A DNA stretch of 24,311 nt from Nocardioidaceae bacterium (GCA_025966335.1 JAICRS010000012.1:1-24311); one strand, 5' to 3'; shown: positions 1 through 8,423, numbered from the stretch's first letter. A program made the numbers and translations. Notes: generated by a model not told the origin, from the sequence alone.

Positions 1-549
1 AACGGTCTGCAGGAGGTGGCGCAGACCGCCGACGACGGAGGGGTCATCTCGTTCTGGTCCGCCGGTGACCGGTGGGTGGTCTGCGACATGCTCACCGGCG
101 CGGATGGCGCGGATGGCGCGGATGGCGCGGATGGCGCAGCCGGCGCGGATGACGCGGACGGCGCTGAACCGGTGCTGGTCGCCTCGAGCGACGGTGACCG
201 CGACCGCTTGGACAAGGCTTCGCTCTCGCTGAGCAGCACCCCGGTCACCGACGGCCACGGCGAGACCACGGCCGTCCGGTTCGCCGCGGGCGGACTGCTG
301 CCCTTCCCGCTCCTGGAGCTCACCTACACGTTCCCCGACGGGCACACCGAGGAGGCCCGGTTCGTGCGCAGCGACGACGGCTCCGGTGACACCTGGTGGT
401 CGGTGACCTACACGGCCACCGAGGGCGTGCTCGTCGACCCGACGGCCGACCCGAAGGAGCTCGACCCGCTCGAGGTCTCGATCGTGGGCGGAGGGGCCGA
501 GGCGTTCCTGGTGCCCTGGACCCAGGTCAGCGGCCAGGACGGCCAGTAG
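1..549 (+). CDS. Unidentified protein, 3' part of gene
   Basis: The reading frame is open from the first base of the window and ends at TAG 547-549, so the start probably lies upstream; a GTG at 16-18 is the first possible start inside. The visible part is about 182 residues, acidic and soluble-looking, with no membrane segment or signal peptide in view. Residues 33-55 are a low-complexity Gly-Ala-Asp tract made by a 9-bp tandem repeat. The rest reads like a beta-rich domain (many alternating Thr/Val/Tyr/Trp, for example DTWWSVTYTATEGV). Codon use is normal high-GC coding for this DNA, which supports a real gene. It converges on the reductase gene with a 25-bp gap. I do not recognise the family. 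Confidence 0.7.
   Translation, partial: NGLQEVAQTADDGGVISFWSAGDRWVVCDMLTGADGADGADGADGAAGADDADGAEPVLVASSDGDRDRLDKASLSLSSTPVTDGHGETTAVRFAAGGLLPFPLLELTYTFPDGHTEEARFVRSDDGSGDTWWSVTYTATEGVLVDPTADPKELDPLEVSIVGGGAEAFLVPWTQVSGQDGQ
97..165 (+). repeat. 9-bp in-frame tandem repeat (GGCGCGGAT)
   Basis: Four perfect head-to-tail copies of GGCGCGGAT lie at 97-105, 106-114, 115-123 and 124-132. Degenerate units follow: GGCGCAGCC, GGCGCGGAT, GACGCGGAC and a partial GGCGCT. Each unit encodes Gly-Ala-Asp, so copy number can change without breaking the frame. This looks like a coding minisatellite that could vary in length between strains. Confidence 0.85.
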
Positions 550-574
550 CCCGGTCGGCCGCCGAGCGGGACGA

Positions 575-1129
575 TCAGCGCAGCGAGTAACGCAGGTGCG
601 CGAACGTGCCGTTCCGCGCGGGAGTCACCGACGTGAGCCTCATCGGCTCGGTGCGTCGGCGTGGCAGCAGCGGCGCTCCCTTGCCGAGGGTCACGGGTGC
701 GAGCGAGAGCCAGATCTCGTCGAGCAGGTCATGGTCCATGAACTGGCCCACGAGGTCGCCGCCGCCGACCAGCCAGATGTTCTTACCGCCGGCGGCAGCG
801 ACCATGTCGGCGTGCACCTTCTGGGCGTCCTCTGAGGTGAAGATGAGGTTCGCGCCCTCGAACGGAGTGAGCTCCCGGTGGGTGAAGACCCAGGTGGGCA
901 GGTCGCCGTACTCCCAGTTCCCCGGGTCGTAGCGCTGGATCCACTCGTAGGTCGTCGCCCCCATCGCGATGGCCCCGACGTCCCTGATGAACTCGGCGTA
1001 GGGGTTGGTGTCGTCCTCGGGGCCGCCGTCGAGCTGCAGCAGCCAGTCGAGGTTGTCGTGCTCGTCGGCGATGAACCCGTCGATGGAGGACGCGACGAAG
1101 TACTGCGTGAGAGTTGGTGTGGTCGCCAT
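575..1129 (-). CDS. RibD C-terminal/DHFR-like reductase
   Basis: The protein is 184 residues, the usual size for stand-alone members of the RibD C-terminal domain (bacterial bifunctional deaminase-reductase C-terminal, DHFR fold). Recognisable pieces are the N-terminal strand with SSIDGFIADEHDNLDWL, the central AIAMGATTYEWI, and the nucleotide-binding stretch KNIWLVGGGDLVGQFMDHDL, followed by the typical LAPVTLGKGAPLLP. Members are presumed NAD(P)H-dependent reductases of pterin- or pyrimidine-like substrates, but the substrate is unknown. No riboflavin gene is nearby, so it is probably not in riboflavin synthesis. ATG at 1127-1129 was chosen because homology-like sequence begins there; the frame is open further upstream without good sequence. 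It is divergent from coaE with a 100-bp gap. Confidence 0.88.
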   Translation of the reverse strand: MATTPTLTQYFVASSIDGFIADEHDNLDWLLQLDGGPEDDTNPYAEFIRDVGAIAMGATTYEWIQRYDPGNWEYGDLPTWVFTHRELTPFEGANLIFTSEDAQKVHADMVAAAGGKNIWLVGGGDLVGQFMDHDLLDEIWLSLAPVTLGKGAPLLPRRRTEPMRLTSVTPARNGTFAHLRYSLR

Positions 1130-1229
1130 CCTGCGATACTGCCACCGTGCACCGACAATCTGCTGCAGACGACAACCCGAGCCCGCCCGCGGCCCCGGAC
1201 CGGCGCCGTCCGGCCGGAGCGCCGACCCG

Positions 1230-1859
1230 GTGAGGGTCGGCCTGACCGGGGGAGTCGCCTCCGGCAAGAGCACGGTCTCCGCGATCCTGGCCGAGCTCGG
1301 CGCGGTGGTGGTCGACGCGGACCTGCTGGCGCGGGCGGTCGTCGCGCCGGGCACCGAGGGACTGCGCGAGATCGAGGCGGCCTTCGGACCGGAGGTGCTG
1401 ACCGAGGACGGTGCGCTGGACCGGGTCGCGATGGGCACGCTCGTCTTCGCCGACGAGTCGGCCCGCCGCAAGCTGGAGGCGATCATCCACCCTCGGGTCC
1501 GCAAGCACGGCGCCGAGCTCGAGGCCGAGGCCGGCCCGGACGCCCTCGTCGTGCACGACATCCCGCTGCTGGCGGAGACCGGTCAGGCCGCCCGCTTCGA
1601 CGCGGTGATCGTGGTCGACGTCCCGGTCGAGGTCCAGGTCGACCGGATGACCCGGCTCCGTGGGATGAGCCGCGAGGACGCGGAGGGCCGGGTGCGGGCC
1701 CAGGCCTCGCGGGACGAGCGGCTCGCGATCGCGTCGTACGTGATCGACAACACCGGAACGCTCGAAGACCTCCGCGACAGGGTCACGGAGGTCTTCGGAG
1801 AGTTGTCAGGCGCTGCGACCGCCAGGGCGGTCACACCGCCTGACAACTCGGGGACGTAG
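1230..1859 (+). CDS. coaE: Dephospho-CoA kinase
   Basis: CoaE phosphorylates the 3'-hydroxyl of the ribose of dephospho-CoA with ATP, the last step of coenzyme A synthesis, in the cytosol. The 209-residue product has the Walker A loop GGVASGKST at residues 7-15, the acidic pair VVDAD shortly after it, the LAR segment, and the family signatures IIHPRV and VHDIPLLAE, then VIVVDVP and the lid motif with RMTRLRGMSREDAEGR. GTG at 1230 places the P-loop near the N-terminus as expected; the frame is open upstream to about 1005, but that part resembles no CoaE and overlaps the reductase gene. The last roughly 19 residues, from about 191, are encoded by a hairpin-forming sequence and look like a non-conserved tail. 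The stop is only 5 bp from the stop of the convergent sigma gene. Confidence 0.95.
   Translation: MRVGLTGGVASGKSTVSAILAELGAVVVDADLLARAVVAPGTEGLREIEAAFGPEVLTEDGALDRVAMGTLVFADESARRKLEAIIHPRVRKHGAELEAEAGPDALVVHDIPLLAETGQAARFDAVIVVDVPVEVQVDRMTRLRGMSREDAEGRVRAQASRDERLAIASYVIDNTGTLEDLRDRVTEVFGELSGAATARAVTPPDNSGT
1800..1849. terminator. Hairpin terminator candidate inside coaE 3' end
   Basis: A 13-bp perfect inverted repeat has arms GAGTTGTCAGGCG at 1800-1812 and CGCCTGACAACTC at 1837-1849. Nested in its loop is a second stem, GACCGC 1817-1822 with GCGGTC 1827-1832. There is no T-run, as is usual for actinobacterial terminators. It sits just before the stop codons of two convergent genes (coaE ends 1859, sigma gene ends 1865), so it could stop transcription from both sides. 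Termination activity is inferred from position and symmetry only. Confidence 0.6.
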
Positions 1860-1864
1860 CGGGA

Positions 1865-2815
<951 letters not shown>

Positions 2816-2872
2816 GTGCGGTCTCCCTTCCTATCCAGAGGACATACCCACCGGGTGCCCCTGTATTCGTCC

Positions 2873-2900
2873 CAACGACTATCGGGTCGGTGAGATTCCC
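2873..2900 (-). promoter_or_regulatory. ECF-like promoter candidate for the sigma gene
   Basis: On the minus strand GGGAAT (2895-2900) is followed after 17 bp by CGTTG (2873-2877). This resembles the GGAAC/T...CGTT pattern used by SigE/SigH-type ECF factors, which are known to drive sigB in mycobacteria. The start codon is about 58 bp downstream. A further GGAAC lies immediately upstream at 2901-2905. The match is short, so it could be chance. Confidence 0.35.
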
Positions 2901-2998
2901 GTTCCGGCCGGTTTTACCCGCGTTCCGTATAGGAAAGGACGCTCGACGACGCCCAGAAGTTGCCGGTCGGCGCAGTTCTCAGCGAACTCTTAGGAGGC

Positions 2999-3336
2999 GT
3001 GTCCCTATTGGCGGTGTTGTCGGTGGTCTGCGAACCATCACGAGCATGCCTGTGGGTGCCGTGAAGACCGATACCGCGCTGCTGTCGCGCAGTCGACGGG
3101 CACCCCGCGACTTCTCCGCCGCTCACCGCGGCCGCCTGACACGGCATTCCCCGTGTCCGCGCCTGGATGAGCCGGGCCGTAGAGCCGACCGCCACCTCGC
3201 ACCACGGACGGGCCCTGGGCCGGAACCAGCGTCAGACCGACACCTTGGTGTGCCGGCGGCTGGAAGGCAACCAAGCACCCGCCGCACCGTCCGGTGCGGC
3301 GGGTCAAGGGAAGCAGGTGAGTCCCAATAGGGACAC
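2999..3336. repeat. 13-bp inverted repeat pair bracketing 338 bp
   Basis: GTGTCCCTATTGG at 2999-3011 recurs as its exact reverse complement at 3324-3336; with one mismatch each copy is preceded by GG. The right copy touches the 3' end of the rhomboid gene and forms part of a small hairpin; the left copy does not. No target-site duplication and no coding frame are evident between them. It could be a small non-autonomous element or a coincidental duplication. Confidence 0.5.
3278..3303 (-). terminator. Strong hairpin, terminator of the rhomboid gene
   Basis: The arms CCCGCCGCACCG (3278-3289) and CGGTGCGGCGGG (3292-3303) are perfectly complementary over 12 bp with a very tight loop. It lies 38 bp past the rhomboid stop codon in the direction of transcription, and on that strand is followed by a modestly T-rich stretch. 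Position and stem strength fit an intrinsic terminator for the leftward ptrB-rhomboid unit. Confidence 0.65.
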
Positions 3337-3341
3337 ACCCA

Positions 3342-3926
3342 CTAGATGTCGCGGTTCGCGAACCAGCGCGCGGCCAGTCCACCGCCGACCGCGCCGAACA
3401 GGTGGGCCTGCCAGGAGATGCCCTCCTGCACCGGCAGCACGCCCCACAGCGCGCCGCCGTAGAAGAACATCACCACCACGCCGATCAGGACCTGGCCCAA
3501 CCGCCGGGTGAAGATGCCGCGCAGCAGCAGGTAGACCAGCCAGCCGAACACGAGCACCGAGGCGCCGAGGTGGATGGAGTTGTCGGCCCCGGTCAGCCAG
3601 GTACCGAAGCCGCCGATCAGCCACACCACCGCGGTCACCGCGGCCCAGCGGGCAATCCCGGACAGCAGGATCAGGTAGCCGAGGACCAGCAGCGGCACGG
3701 TGTTCGCGAGCAGGTGCACCCAGCCGACGTGCAGCAGGGGAGCGAACAGGATCCCGTCGAAGCCCTCGGGCTCGCGGGGGATCACGCCGTAGCCGTCCAA
3801 CCGGTTGCCGAGCGCGGTGTCGATGCCCTCGATCAGGTACAGCCCGGCGACGAAGCCCAGGATCACCACGGCCGCGGTGAGCCACAACGGCTGCGACCGG
3901 TGGCGGGAAGGGGCGGGGATGCTCAC
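3342..3926 (-). CDS. Rhomboid-family intramembrane serine protease
   Basis: A 194-residue membrane protein with about six hydrophobic segments and a short cytoplasmic N-terminus. Rhomboids cleave transmembrane segments of client proteins inside the bilayer. The family signs are HVGWVHLLANT (H71 and N75 of the HxxxN motif), the catalytic serine in HLGASVLVFG (S123) and the catalytic histidine in SWQAHLFGAVGG (H175). The usual GxSG reads GASV here, so the residue after the serine is Val instead of Gly. The start is a GTG at 3924-3926; the purine-rich GGAGAG upstream is very close to it, so the exact start is less sure. The gene follows ptrB by 56 bp on the same strand and is probably co-transcribed. 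The substrate is unknown. Confidence 0.88.
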   Translation of the reverse strand: MSIPAPSRHRSQPLWLTAAVVILGFVAGLYLIEGIDTALGNRLDGYGVIPREPEGFDGILFAPLLHVGWVHLLANTVPLLVLGYLILLSGIARWAAVTAVVWLIGGFGTWLTGADNSIHLGASVLVFGWLVYLLLRGIFTRRLGQVLIGVVVMFFYGGALWGVLPVQEGISWQAHLFGAVGGGLAARWFANRDI

Positions 3927-3982
3927 CTCTCCACGCTACCGAGTGGGTGCGGACGCATCCGTCGTACGACGGACGTGGCGGG

Positions 3983-6097
3983 TCAGGCCTTGCCGAGCCG
4001 GTCGATGATCCACGCGTAGCTGAACGCGCGGTCCTTCCAGGCGTTGTACCGGCCGCTGACCCCGCCGTGCCCGGCCGCCATCTCGGTCTTGAGCAGGAAG
4101 TCCTTCTCGCCGCTGGCGACCTCGCGCAGCCGGGCGATCCACTTGGCGGGCTCGACGTAGAGCACGCGGGTGTCGTTGAGGGACGTCTCGGCCAGGATCG
4201 CCGGGTACTGCTTGGCCTCGACGTTCTCGTAGGGCGTGTAGGACTTCATGTAGGCGTAGACCTCGGGGTCCTCCAGCGGGTTGCCCCACTCCTCCCACTC
4301 GATCACGGTCAGCGGGAGCGACGGGTCGAGGATCGAGGTGAGTGCGTCCACGAACGCCACGTTGGCCACGATCCCGGTGAACGCCTCCGGCGCCAGGTTC
4401 GCCACCGCGCCCATCAGCAGGCCGCCGGCGCTGGCGCCCTCGGCGACCAGTCGGTCCGGCCTGGTCCAGCCGGTGTCGGCGAGGTGCCGGGCGCAGGCGA
4501 CGAAGTCGGTGAAGGTGTTCTTCTTGTGCAGCATCTTGCCCTGGTCGTACCAGCGCCGGCCCATCTCGCCGCCGCCGCGCACATGGGCGATCGCGAAGCC
4601 GATCCCGCGGTCCAGCAGGGACAGTCGGGCGATCGAGAAGTAGGGGTCGATCGAGGCCTCGTAGGACCCGTAGCCGTAGAGCACCATCGGCATCGGGCCC
4701 TGCTCGCGCAGGCCGGTCCGGCACACTATGGAGATCGGGACCCGGGTGCCGTCGGGGGCGGTGGCCCACTCCCGGTGCTGCTCGTAGCGTTCCGGGTCGA
4801 AGTCGCCGAGGACCGGGGTCTCCTTGAGCAGGGTCAGCTCGCGGGTGGTGACGTCGAAGTCGTAGACGCCGGGCGGGGTGGCCATCGTGGTGTAGCCCAG
4901 CCGGACCGTGGGCTGGGTGAACTCCGGGTTCCCGGACGCACCGACGGTGTAGATCGGGTGCTCGAACTCGACCAGGTAGTCGTCGCCGAGACCGGACCCG
5001 GTGAGGTTGATGATCCTCAGCTGGGTGAGCCCGTCGCTGCGCTGGCTGACCACCAGGTGGCCGGCGAACGCGTCGACGTCCTCGAGCCGGATCGCCGGAT
5101 CGTGGGCCAGCACCGGCTCCCACTGCTCGTGGCCGGTCGCGTCGACCGGTGCCTTGGCGAGCGCGAAGTTCTCCGCGCCGTCGTTGTGCAGCACCAGGAA
5201 GCAGTCCTCGCCCGCGATCACCGCGTGCTCGAGGTTGTACTCGACACCCTGGCGGCGGGGGGCGACCATCCGGAACTCACCGGTCGGGTCGTCGGCCTCG
5301 AGGACGCGGTACTCGGTGGTGGTCTTCGACCCGACCGCGATCATCAGGTACTTGTCGCTGCGGGTCCGCCCGATCGAGGACCAGAACCTTTCGTCGGGCT
5401 CGTGGAACACCAGCACGTCCTCGGCGACGTCGGTGCCCAGCCGGTGCCGCCAGATCTTGTCCGGCCGCCACGACTCGTCGACGGTGGAGTAGAACAGCAT
5501 CGTCGCGTCGAGGTCCCAGGTCGCCCCGTGCAGGGTGTTCGGGATCTGGTCGGGGAGCAGCTCGCCGGTGCGCAGGTCCTTGACCTGCAGCAGGAACCGC
5601 TCGTCGCCGACGGTGTCGGTGCTGAACGCCAGCAGGTTCCCGTCCGGGCTGACCGACGCGGCCCCCAGCGAGAAGAACTCGTGCCCCTCGGCGAGCTCGT
5701 TGGAGTCGAGCAGCACCTCCTCGCCGGGAACGTCGATCTCCGCGTCCAGCTTGGGCGGGTCCCAGTCGTCGGGCCCGTCGACGGGACACCGGCAGCTCAC
5801 GCCGTACTGCTTGCCCTCGATCGAGCGCCCGTAGTACCAGTAGCTCCCGATCCGGGACGGGACCGAGAGATCGGTCTCCTTGGTGCGGGACTTGATCTCC
5901 CCGAAGATCGCGTCGCGGAGGTCGGCCAGGTGCGCGGTCCTCACCTCGGTGTAGGCGTTCTCTGCCTCGAGGTGCGCGATGGTCTCGGGGGACTCCTTGT
6001 CGCGCAGCCACTCGTAGTCGTCGACGAACGTGTCGCCGTGGTGGGTGCGCTTGGTGGGGATCTTCCGGGCGACGGGAGGTGTGATCTGCTCGGGCAT
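3983..6097 (-). CDS. ptrB: S9 family oligopeptidase B
   Basis: A 704-residue serine peptidase of the prolyl oligopeptidase family, closest in appearance to oligopeptidase B, which cuts short peptides after basic residues in the cytosol. No signal peptide is seen. The N-terminal two thirds form the beta-propeller that limits access to short peptides; it begins with the typical HGDTFVDDYEWLRDKESPE. The C-terminal alpha/beta hydrolase domain carries the triad: Ser556 in GASAGG, Asp642 in SLNDTRV and His677 in AGHGG. YGSYEASIDPYF and AHVRGGGEMGRRWYDQGK are further signatures of the oligopeptidase B branch. The ATG at 6095-6097 is 47 bp from the divergent pxpA start. Peptide breakdown next to a 5-oxoprolinase operon suggests a shared role in peptide or amino-acid salvage, which is inference. 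Confidence 0.93.
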   Translation of the reverse strand: MPEQITPPVARKIPTKRTHHGDTFVDDYEWLRDKESPETIAHLEAENAYTEVRTAHLADLRDAIFGEIKSRTKETDLSVPSRIGSYWYYGRSIEGKQYGVSCRCPVDGPDDWDPPKLDAEIDVPGEEVLLDSNELAEGHEFFSLGAASVSPDGNLLAFSTDTVGDERFLLQVKDLRTGELLPDQIPNTLHGATWDLDATMLFYSTVDESWRPDKIWRHRLGTDVAEDVLVFHEPDERFWSSIGRTRSDKYLMIAVGSKTTTEYRVLEADDPTGEFRMVAPRRQGVEYNLEHAVIAGEDCFLVLHNDGAENFALAKAPVDATGHEQWEPVLAHDPAIRLEDVDAFAGHLVVSQRSDGLTQLRIINLTGSGLGDDYLVEFEHPIYTVGASGNPEFTQPTVRLGYTTMATPPGVYDFDVTTRELTLLKETPVLGDFDPERYEQHREWATAPDGTRVPISIVCRTGLREQGPMPMVLYGYGSYEASIDPYFSIARLSLLDRGIGFAIAHVRGGGEMGRRWYDQGKMLHKKNTFTDFVACARHLADTGWTRPDRLVAEGASAGGLLMGAVANLAPEAFTGIVANVAFVDALTSILDPSLPLTVIEWEEWGNPLEDPEVYAYMKSYTPYENVEAKQYPAILAETSLNDTRVLYVEPAKWIARLREVASGEKDFLLKTEMAAGHGGVSGRYNAWKDRAFSYAWIIDRLGKA

Positions 6098-6144
6098 GGA
6101 GCGACCCTATCCGCGGGTGCGGCGGCACGGCACAATCGGGGACC

Positions 6145-6858
6145 ATGCCCGTGCTGATCGACCTGAACGCCGACCTCGGCGAGGGCGTCACCGACGACGC
6201 CGGCCTGCTCGAGGTGGTCACCAGCGCGAACGTCGCGTGCGGCTACCACGCCGGCGACGAGGCCACCATGCGGTCGGTGTGCGCACGGGCGGCCGAGCGG
6301 GGGGTCGCGGTCGGGGCGCAGGTGTCCTACGCCGACCGGGAGAACTTCGGCCGGGTGGCGATGGACGTCGCGTACGACGTGCTGGTGGAGCACGTCGCGG
6401 ACCAGGTCGGCACCCTGTCCCGGATCGCGGCGTCGGAGGGCACCGAGGTCCGCTACGTCAAGCCGCACGGCGCGCTCTACAACCGGATCGTCGACGACGA
6501 GGAGCAGGCGCGCGCGGTGCTCGCCGGTTCCGGTGACCTGCCGGTCCTCGGCCTGCCGCCGTCGGTGTTCCTGATGCTGGCGGACGCGGCGGGGCGCGCC
6601 ACCTTCCGCGAGGGGTTCCCCGACCGTGGCTACACCGCCGACGGCCGGTTGGTGCCGCGCGGCGAGCCCGGTGCTCTCGTGACCGACCGCGACCGGATCG
6701 CCGAACGTGCGGTGGAGCTGGCGCGCTCGGGTGCGGTCTCCTCGGTGTGCGTGCACGGTGACTCGCCGGGGGCGGTAGCCAATGCAGCGGCGGTACGGCG
6801 GGCGCTGAGCTCGGCCGGGTTCGTGCTGAAGGCGTTTGCGCCGGGATGTCGCGGGTGA
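6145..6858 (+). CDS. pxpA: 5-oxoprolinase subunit A (LamB/YcsF family)
   Basis: PxpA works with PxpB and PxpC to hydrolyse 5-oxoproline (pyroglutamate) to glutamate with ATP, removing a damaging by-product of glutamine and N-terminal Gln cyclisation. The 237-residue product has the family motifs DLNADLGEG near the start, NVACGYHAGD at residues 29-38 and KPHGALYN at 106-113, and later PRGEPGALV and CVHGDSPGA. It is slightly shorter than common members at about 250 residues. ATG 6145 starts directly at the conserved first strand. It is the first gene of three; its 3' end overlaps pxpB by 13 bp, so translation is likely coupled. Confidence 0.95.
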   Translation: MPVLIDLNADLGEGVTDDAGLLEVVTSANVACGYHAGDEATMRSVCARAAERGVAVGAQVSYADRENFGRVAMDVAYDVLVEHVADQVGTLSRIAASEGTEVRYVKPHGALYNRIVDDEEQARAVLAGSGDLPVLGLPPSVFLMLADAAGRATFREGFPDRGYTADGRLVPRGEPGALVTDRDRIAERAVELARSGAVSSVCVHGDSPGAVANAAAVRRALSSAGFVLKAFAPGCRG

Positions 6859-7457
6859 GGATCATCCGGGTGGGCCTCGAGGCGGTGCTCGTCGAGGTGA
6901 CCGACACCGCGGAGGCGACCGCGCTCTACGCCGAGGCGCGACGGCGTGCGGTCGAGGCGGTCGACATCGTCCCGGCGGCGCAGACCGTGCTGTTCTCGGG
7001 GGTTCCCGACGTGGACGCGCTCGTCGCCTCGTTGGCGGGCTGGTCGCTGGACGCCCCTTCCTCCGAGGACGGCCCGGTGGTGGAGGTGCCGACCCGGTAC
7101 GACGGACCCGACCTGGAGGCGGTGGCGAGGCTCTGGGAGATGACCACCGCCGAGGTGGTCCGCACCCACACCGGCACGGAGATGGTCGTTGCCTTCTGCG
7201 GGTTCGCCCCGGGATTCGCCTACTGCACCGGGCTGCCGGAGCGGCTCTCGGTGCCGCGGCTCGACACGCCGCGGACCCGGGTGCCGGTCGGGGCGGTCGG
7301 CCTGGCCGGCTCGTTCACCGGTGTCTACCCGACCGCGTCGCCGGGCGGCTGGCAGCTGCTCGGTCGCACCGACCTGACGCTGTGGGACCCCTCCCGCCCG
7401 GAGCCGGCCACGTTGTCGCCGGGCACCCGGGTCCGGTTCGTGGAGGTGGGCCGGTGA
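6846..7457 (+). CDS. pxpB: 5-oxoprolinase subunit B (KipI-like)
   Basis: A 203-residue KipI/allophanate hydrolase subunit 1 family protein, the B subunit of the PxpABC 5-oxoprolinase. The hallmark GFAPGFAYC is at residues 119-127, followed by LPRLDTPRTRVPVGAVGLAG-like sequence and the end motif PGGWQLLGRT. B. subtilis KipI was first described as an inhibitor of the sporulation kinase KinA, but with pxpA and pxpC adjacent the enzymatic role is by far more likely. It begins inside pxpA (13-bp overlap) and its TGA overlaps the GTG of pxpC, which argues for a fixed stoichiometric complex. Confidence 0.94.
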   Translation: MSRVRIIRVGLEAVLVEVTDTAEATALYAEARRRAVEAVDIVPAAQTVLFSGVPDVDALVASLAGWSLDAPSSEDGPVVEVPTRYDGPDLEAVARLWEMTTAEVVRTHTGTEMVVAFCGFAPGFAYCTGLPERLSVPRLDTPRTRVPVGAVGLAGSFTGVYPTASPGGWQLLGRTDLTLWDPSRPEPATLSPGTRVRFVEVGR

Positions 7458-8323
7458 AGCGTTCCCTCACCGTGCTCGACCCGGGGCCGCTGACCACGGT
7501 GCAGGACTGCGGTCGACCCGGTTGGGCCCACCTCGGCGTGCCTCGCTCCGGTGCGCTGGACCGGCCGGCCGCGTCGCTCGCGAACCGGCTGGTCGGCAAC
7601 CCGGACAGCGCCGCGGTCCTGGAGACCACCCTCGGCGGAGTGACGGTCCGGACCTCGACCGCGATGACGCTCGCCGTCACCGGGGCGGAGTGCCCGGTCA
7701 CCGTCGACGGCCGACCGGCACCGCTCGGCGAACCGCTGGCGCTCGGCAGCGGCCAGACCCTGCTGGTCGGTCCGGCCACACGGGGCCTGCGCAGCTACGT
7801 CGCCGCCGCCGGAGGTGTCCAGGTCGCCGAGGTGCTCGGCTCCCGGTCGACCGACACCCTGTCCGGGATGGGGCCGGATCCGGTCTCCGCCGGTGCCGTC
7901 CTCCCGATCGGTGACCCGCTCCACGCTCCCCACGGCGTGGACGTCTCCGTCGTACGCCGGCCGCCGGACCCGGTCACGCTGCGGGTGGTCCCCGGTCCGC
8001 GTACCGACTGGTTCATCGACGAGGCGATGACGACGCTGACCGGTTCGACGTACACGTGCTCCGCGGACTCGAACCGGGTGGGGCTACGGCTGCACGGCCC
8101 TCGGCTGGTCCGGGAGCGGAGCGAGGAGCTGCCCAGCGAGGGCCTGGTGCTGGGGGCGGTGCAGGTGCCGGCGTCGGGGGAGCCGCTGGTGTTCCTCAAC
8201 GACCACCCGACCACCGGCGGCTACCCCGTGATCGGCGTGGTGCGCCCCGAGGACTTGGCGGTGTGTGCGCAGCTGCGGCCGGGGGACCGGGTGCGGTTCG
8301 CCGCGGCGCGCGGGGCTGGCTAG
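7454..8323 (+). CDS. pxpC: 5-oxoprolinase subunit C (KipA-like)
   Basis: A 289-residue KipA/allophanate hydrolase subunit 2 family protein, the biotin-independent carboxyltransferase-like C subunit of PxpABC. Signatures are VLDPGPLTTVQDCGRPGWAH at the N-terminus, GVPRSGALD, LETTLGG, YVAAAGG, LGSRSTDTLSGMG and near the end FLNDHPTTGGYPVIGVV. GTG 7454-7456 overlaps the pxpB stop in a GTGA arrangement and places the conserved N-terminus correctly; the frame is open further upstream only because it shadows pxpB. It closes the operon; a 100-bp gap separates it from the molybdoenzyme gene. Confidence 0.95.
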   Translation: MKRSLTVLDPGPLTTVQDCGRPGWAHLGVPRSGALDRPAASLANRLVGNPDSAAVLETTLGGVTVRTSTAMTLAVTGAECPVTVDGRPAPLGEPLALGSGQTLLVGPATRGLRSYVAAAGGVQVAEVLGSRSTDTLSGMGPDPVSAGAVLPIGDPLHAPHGVDVSVVRRPPDPVTLRVVPGPRTDWFIDEAMTTLTGSTYTCSADSNRVGLRLHGPRLVRERSEELPSEGLVLGAVQVPASGEPLVFLNDHPTTGGYPVIGVVRPEDLAVCAQLRPGDRVRFAAARGAG

Positions 8324-8423
8324 TCCGCTCCGGGTGGTCCGCTGTTTCCGCACCGGTTCGCGCATGGCGGCCGGATCGGTTGGGTAGGCCAACGTGTGAC
8401 CCGACTCGTGGAGGTGGCGTGAC

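Larger units (their letters stand above)
2816..3341. other. 526-bp gene-free region between sigma and rhomboid genes
   Basis: This stretch contains no convincing gene; the short frames on both strands look random and have no start with a ribosome site. It holds the leader and promoter candidate of the sigma gene, a hairpin GACACGG 3138-3144 with CCGTGTC 3151-3157, the strong hairpin 3278-3303, a small hairpin GTCCC 3321-3325 with GGGAC 3330-3334, and a 13-bp inverted repeat pair at 2999-3011 and 3324-3336. A small RNA could lie here, but no promoter on the + strand was convincing. Confidence 0.6.

Noticed and set aside
97..165. CRISPR-like array
   Set aside because: The units are 9 bp with no spacers and lie in a reading frame; this is a coding tandem repeat.
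1114..1140. Promoter for coaE (TTGGTG ... GATACT)
   Set aside because: The spacing is only 15 bp and the -10 hexamer is poor, so it is not listed as a feature.
878..1843. Long + strand frame over the reductase and coaE
   Set aside because: It is out of frame with coaE, Arg/Gly-rich and without a ribosome site.
2914..3382. Two short minus-strand frames between the sigma and rhomboid genes
   Set aside because: No ribosome site, no recognisable family, composition unlike neighbouring genes, and one runs through the terminator hairpin.
3947..6157. Very long antisense frame (736 codons) opposite ptrB
   Set aside because: It is the GC-rich shadow of the oligopeptidase gene, whose catalytic triad and family motifs are all on the other strand.
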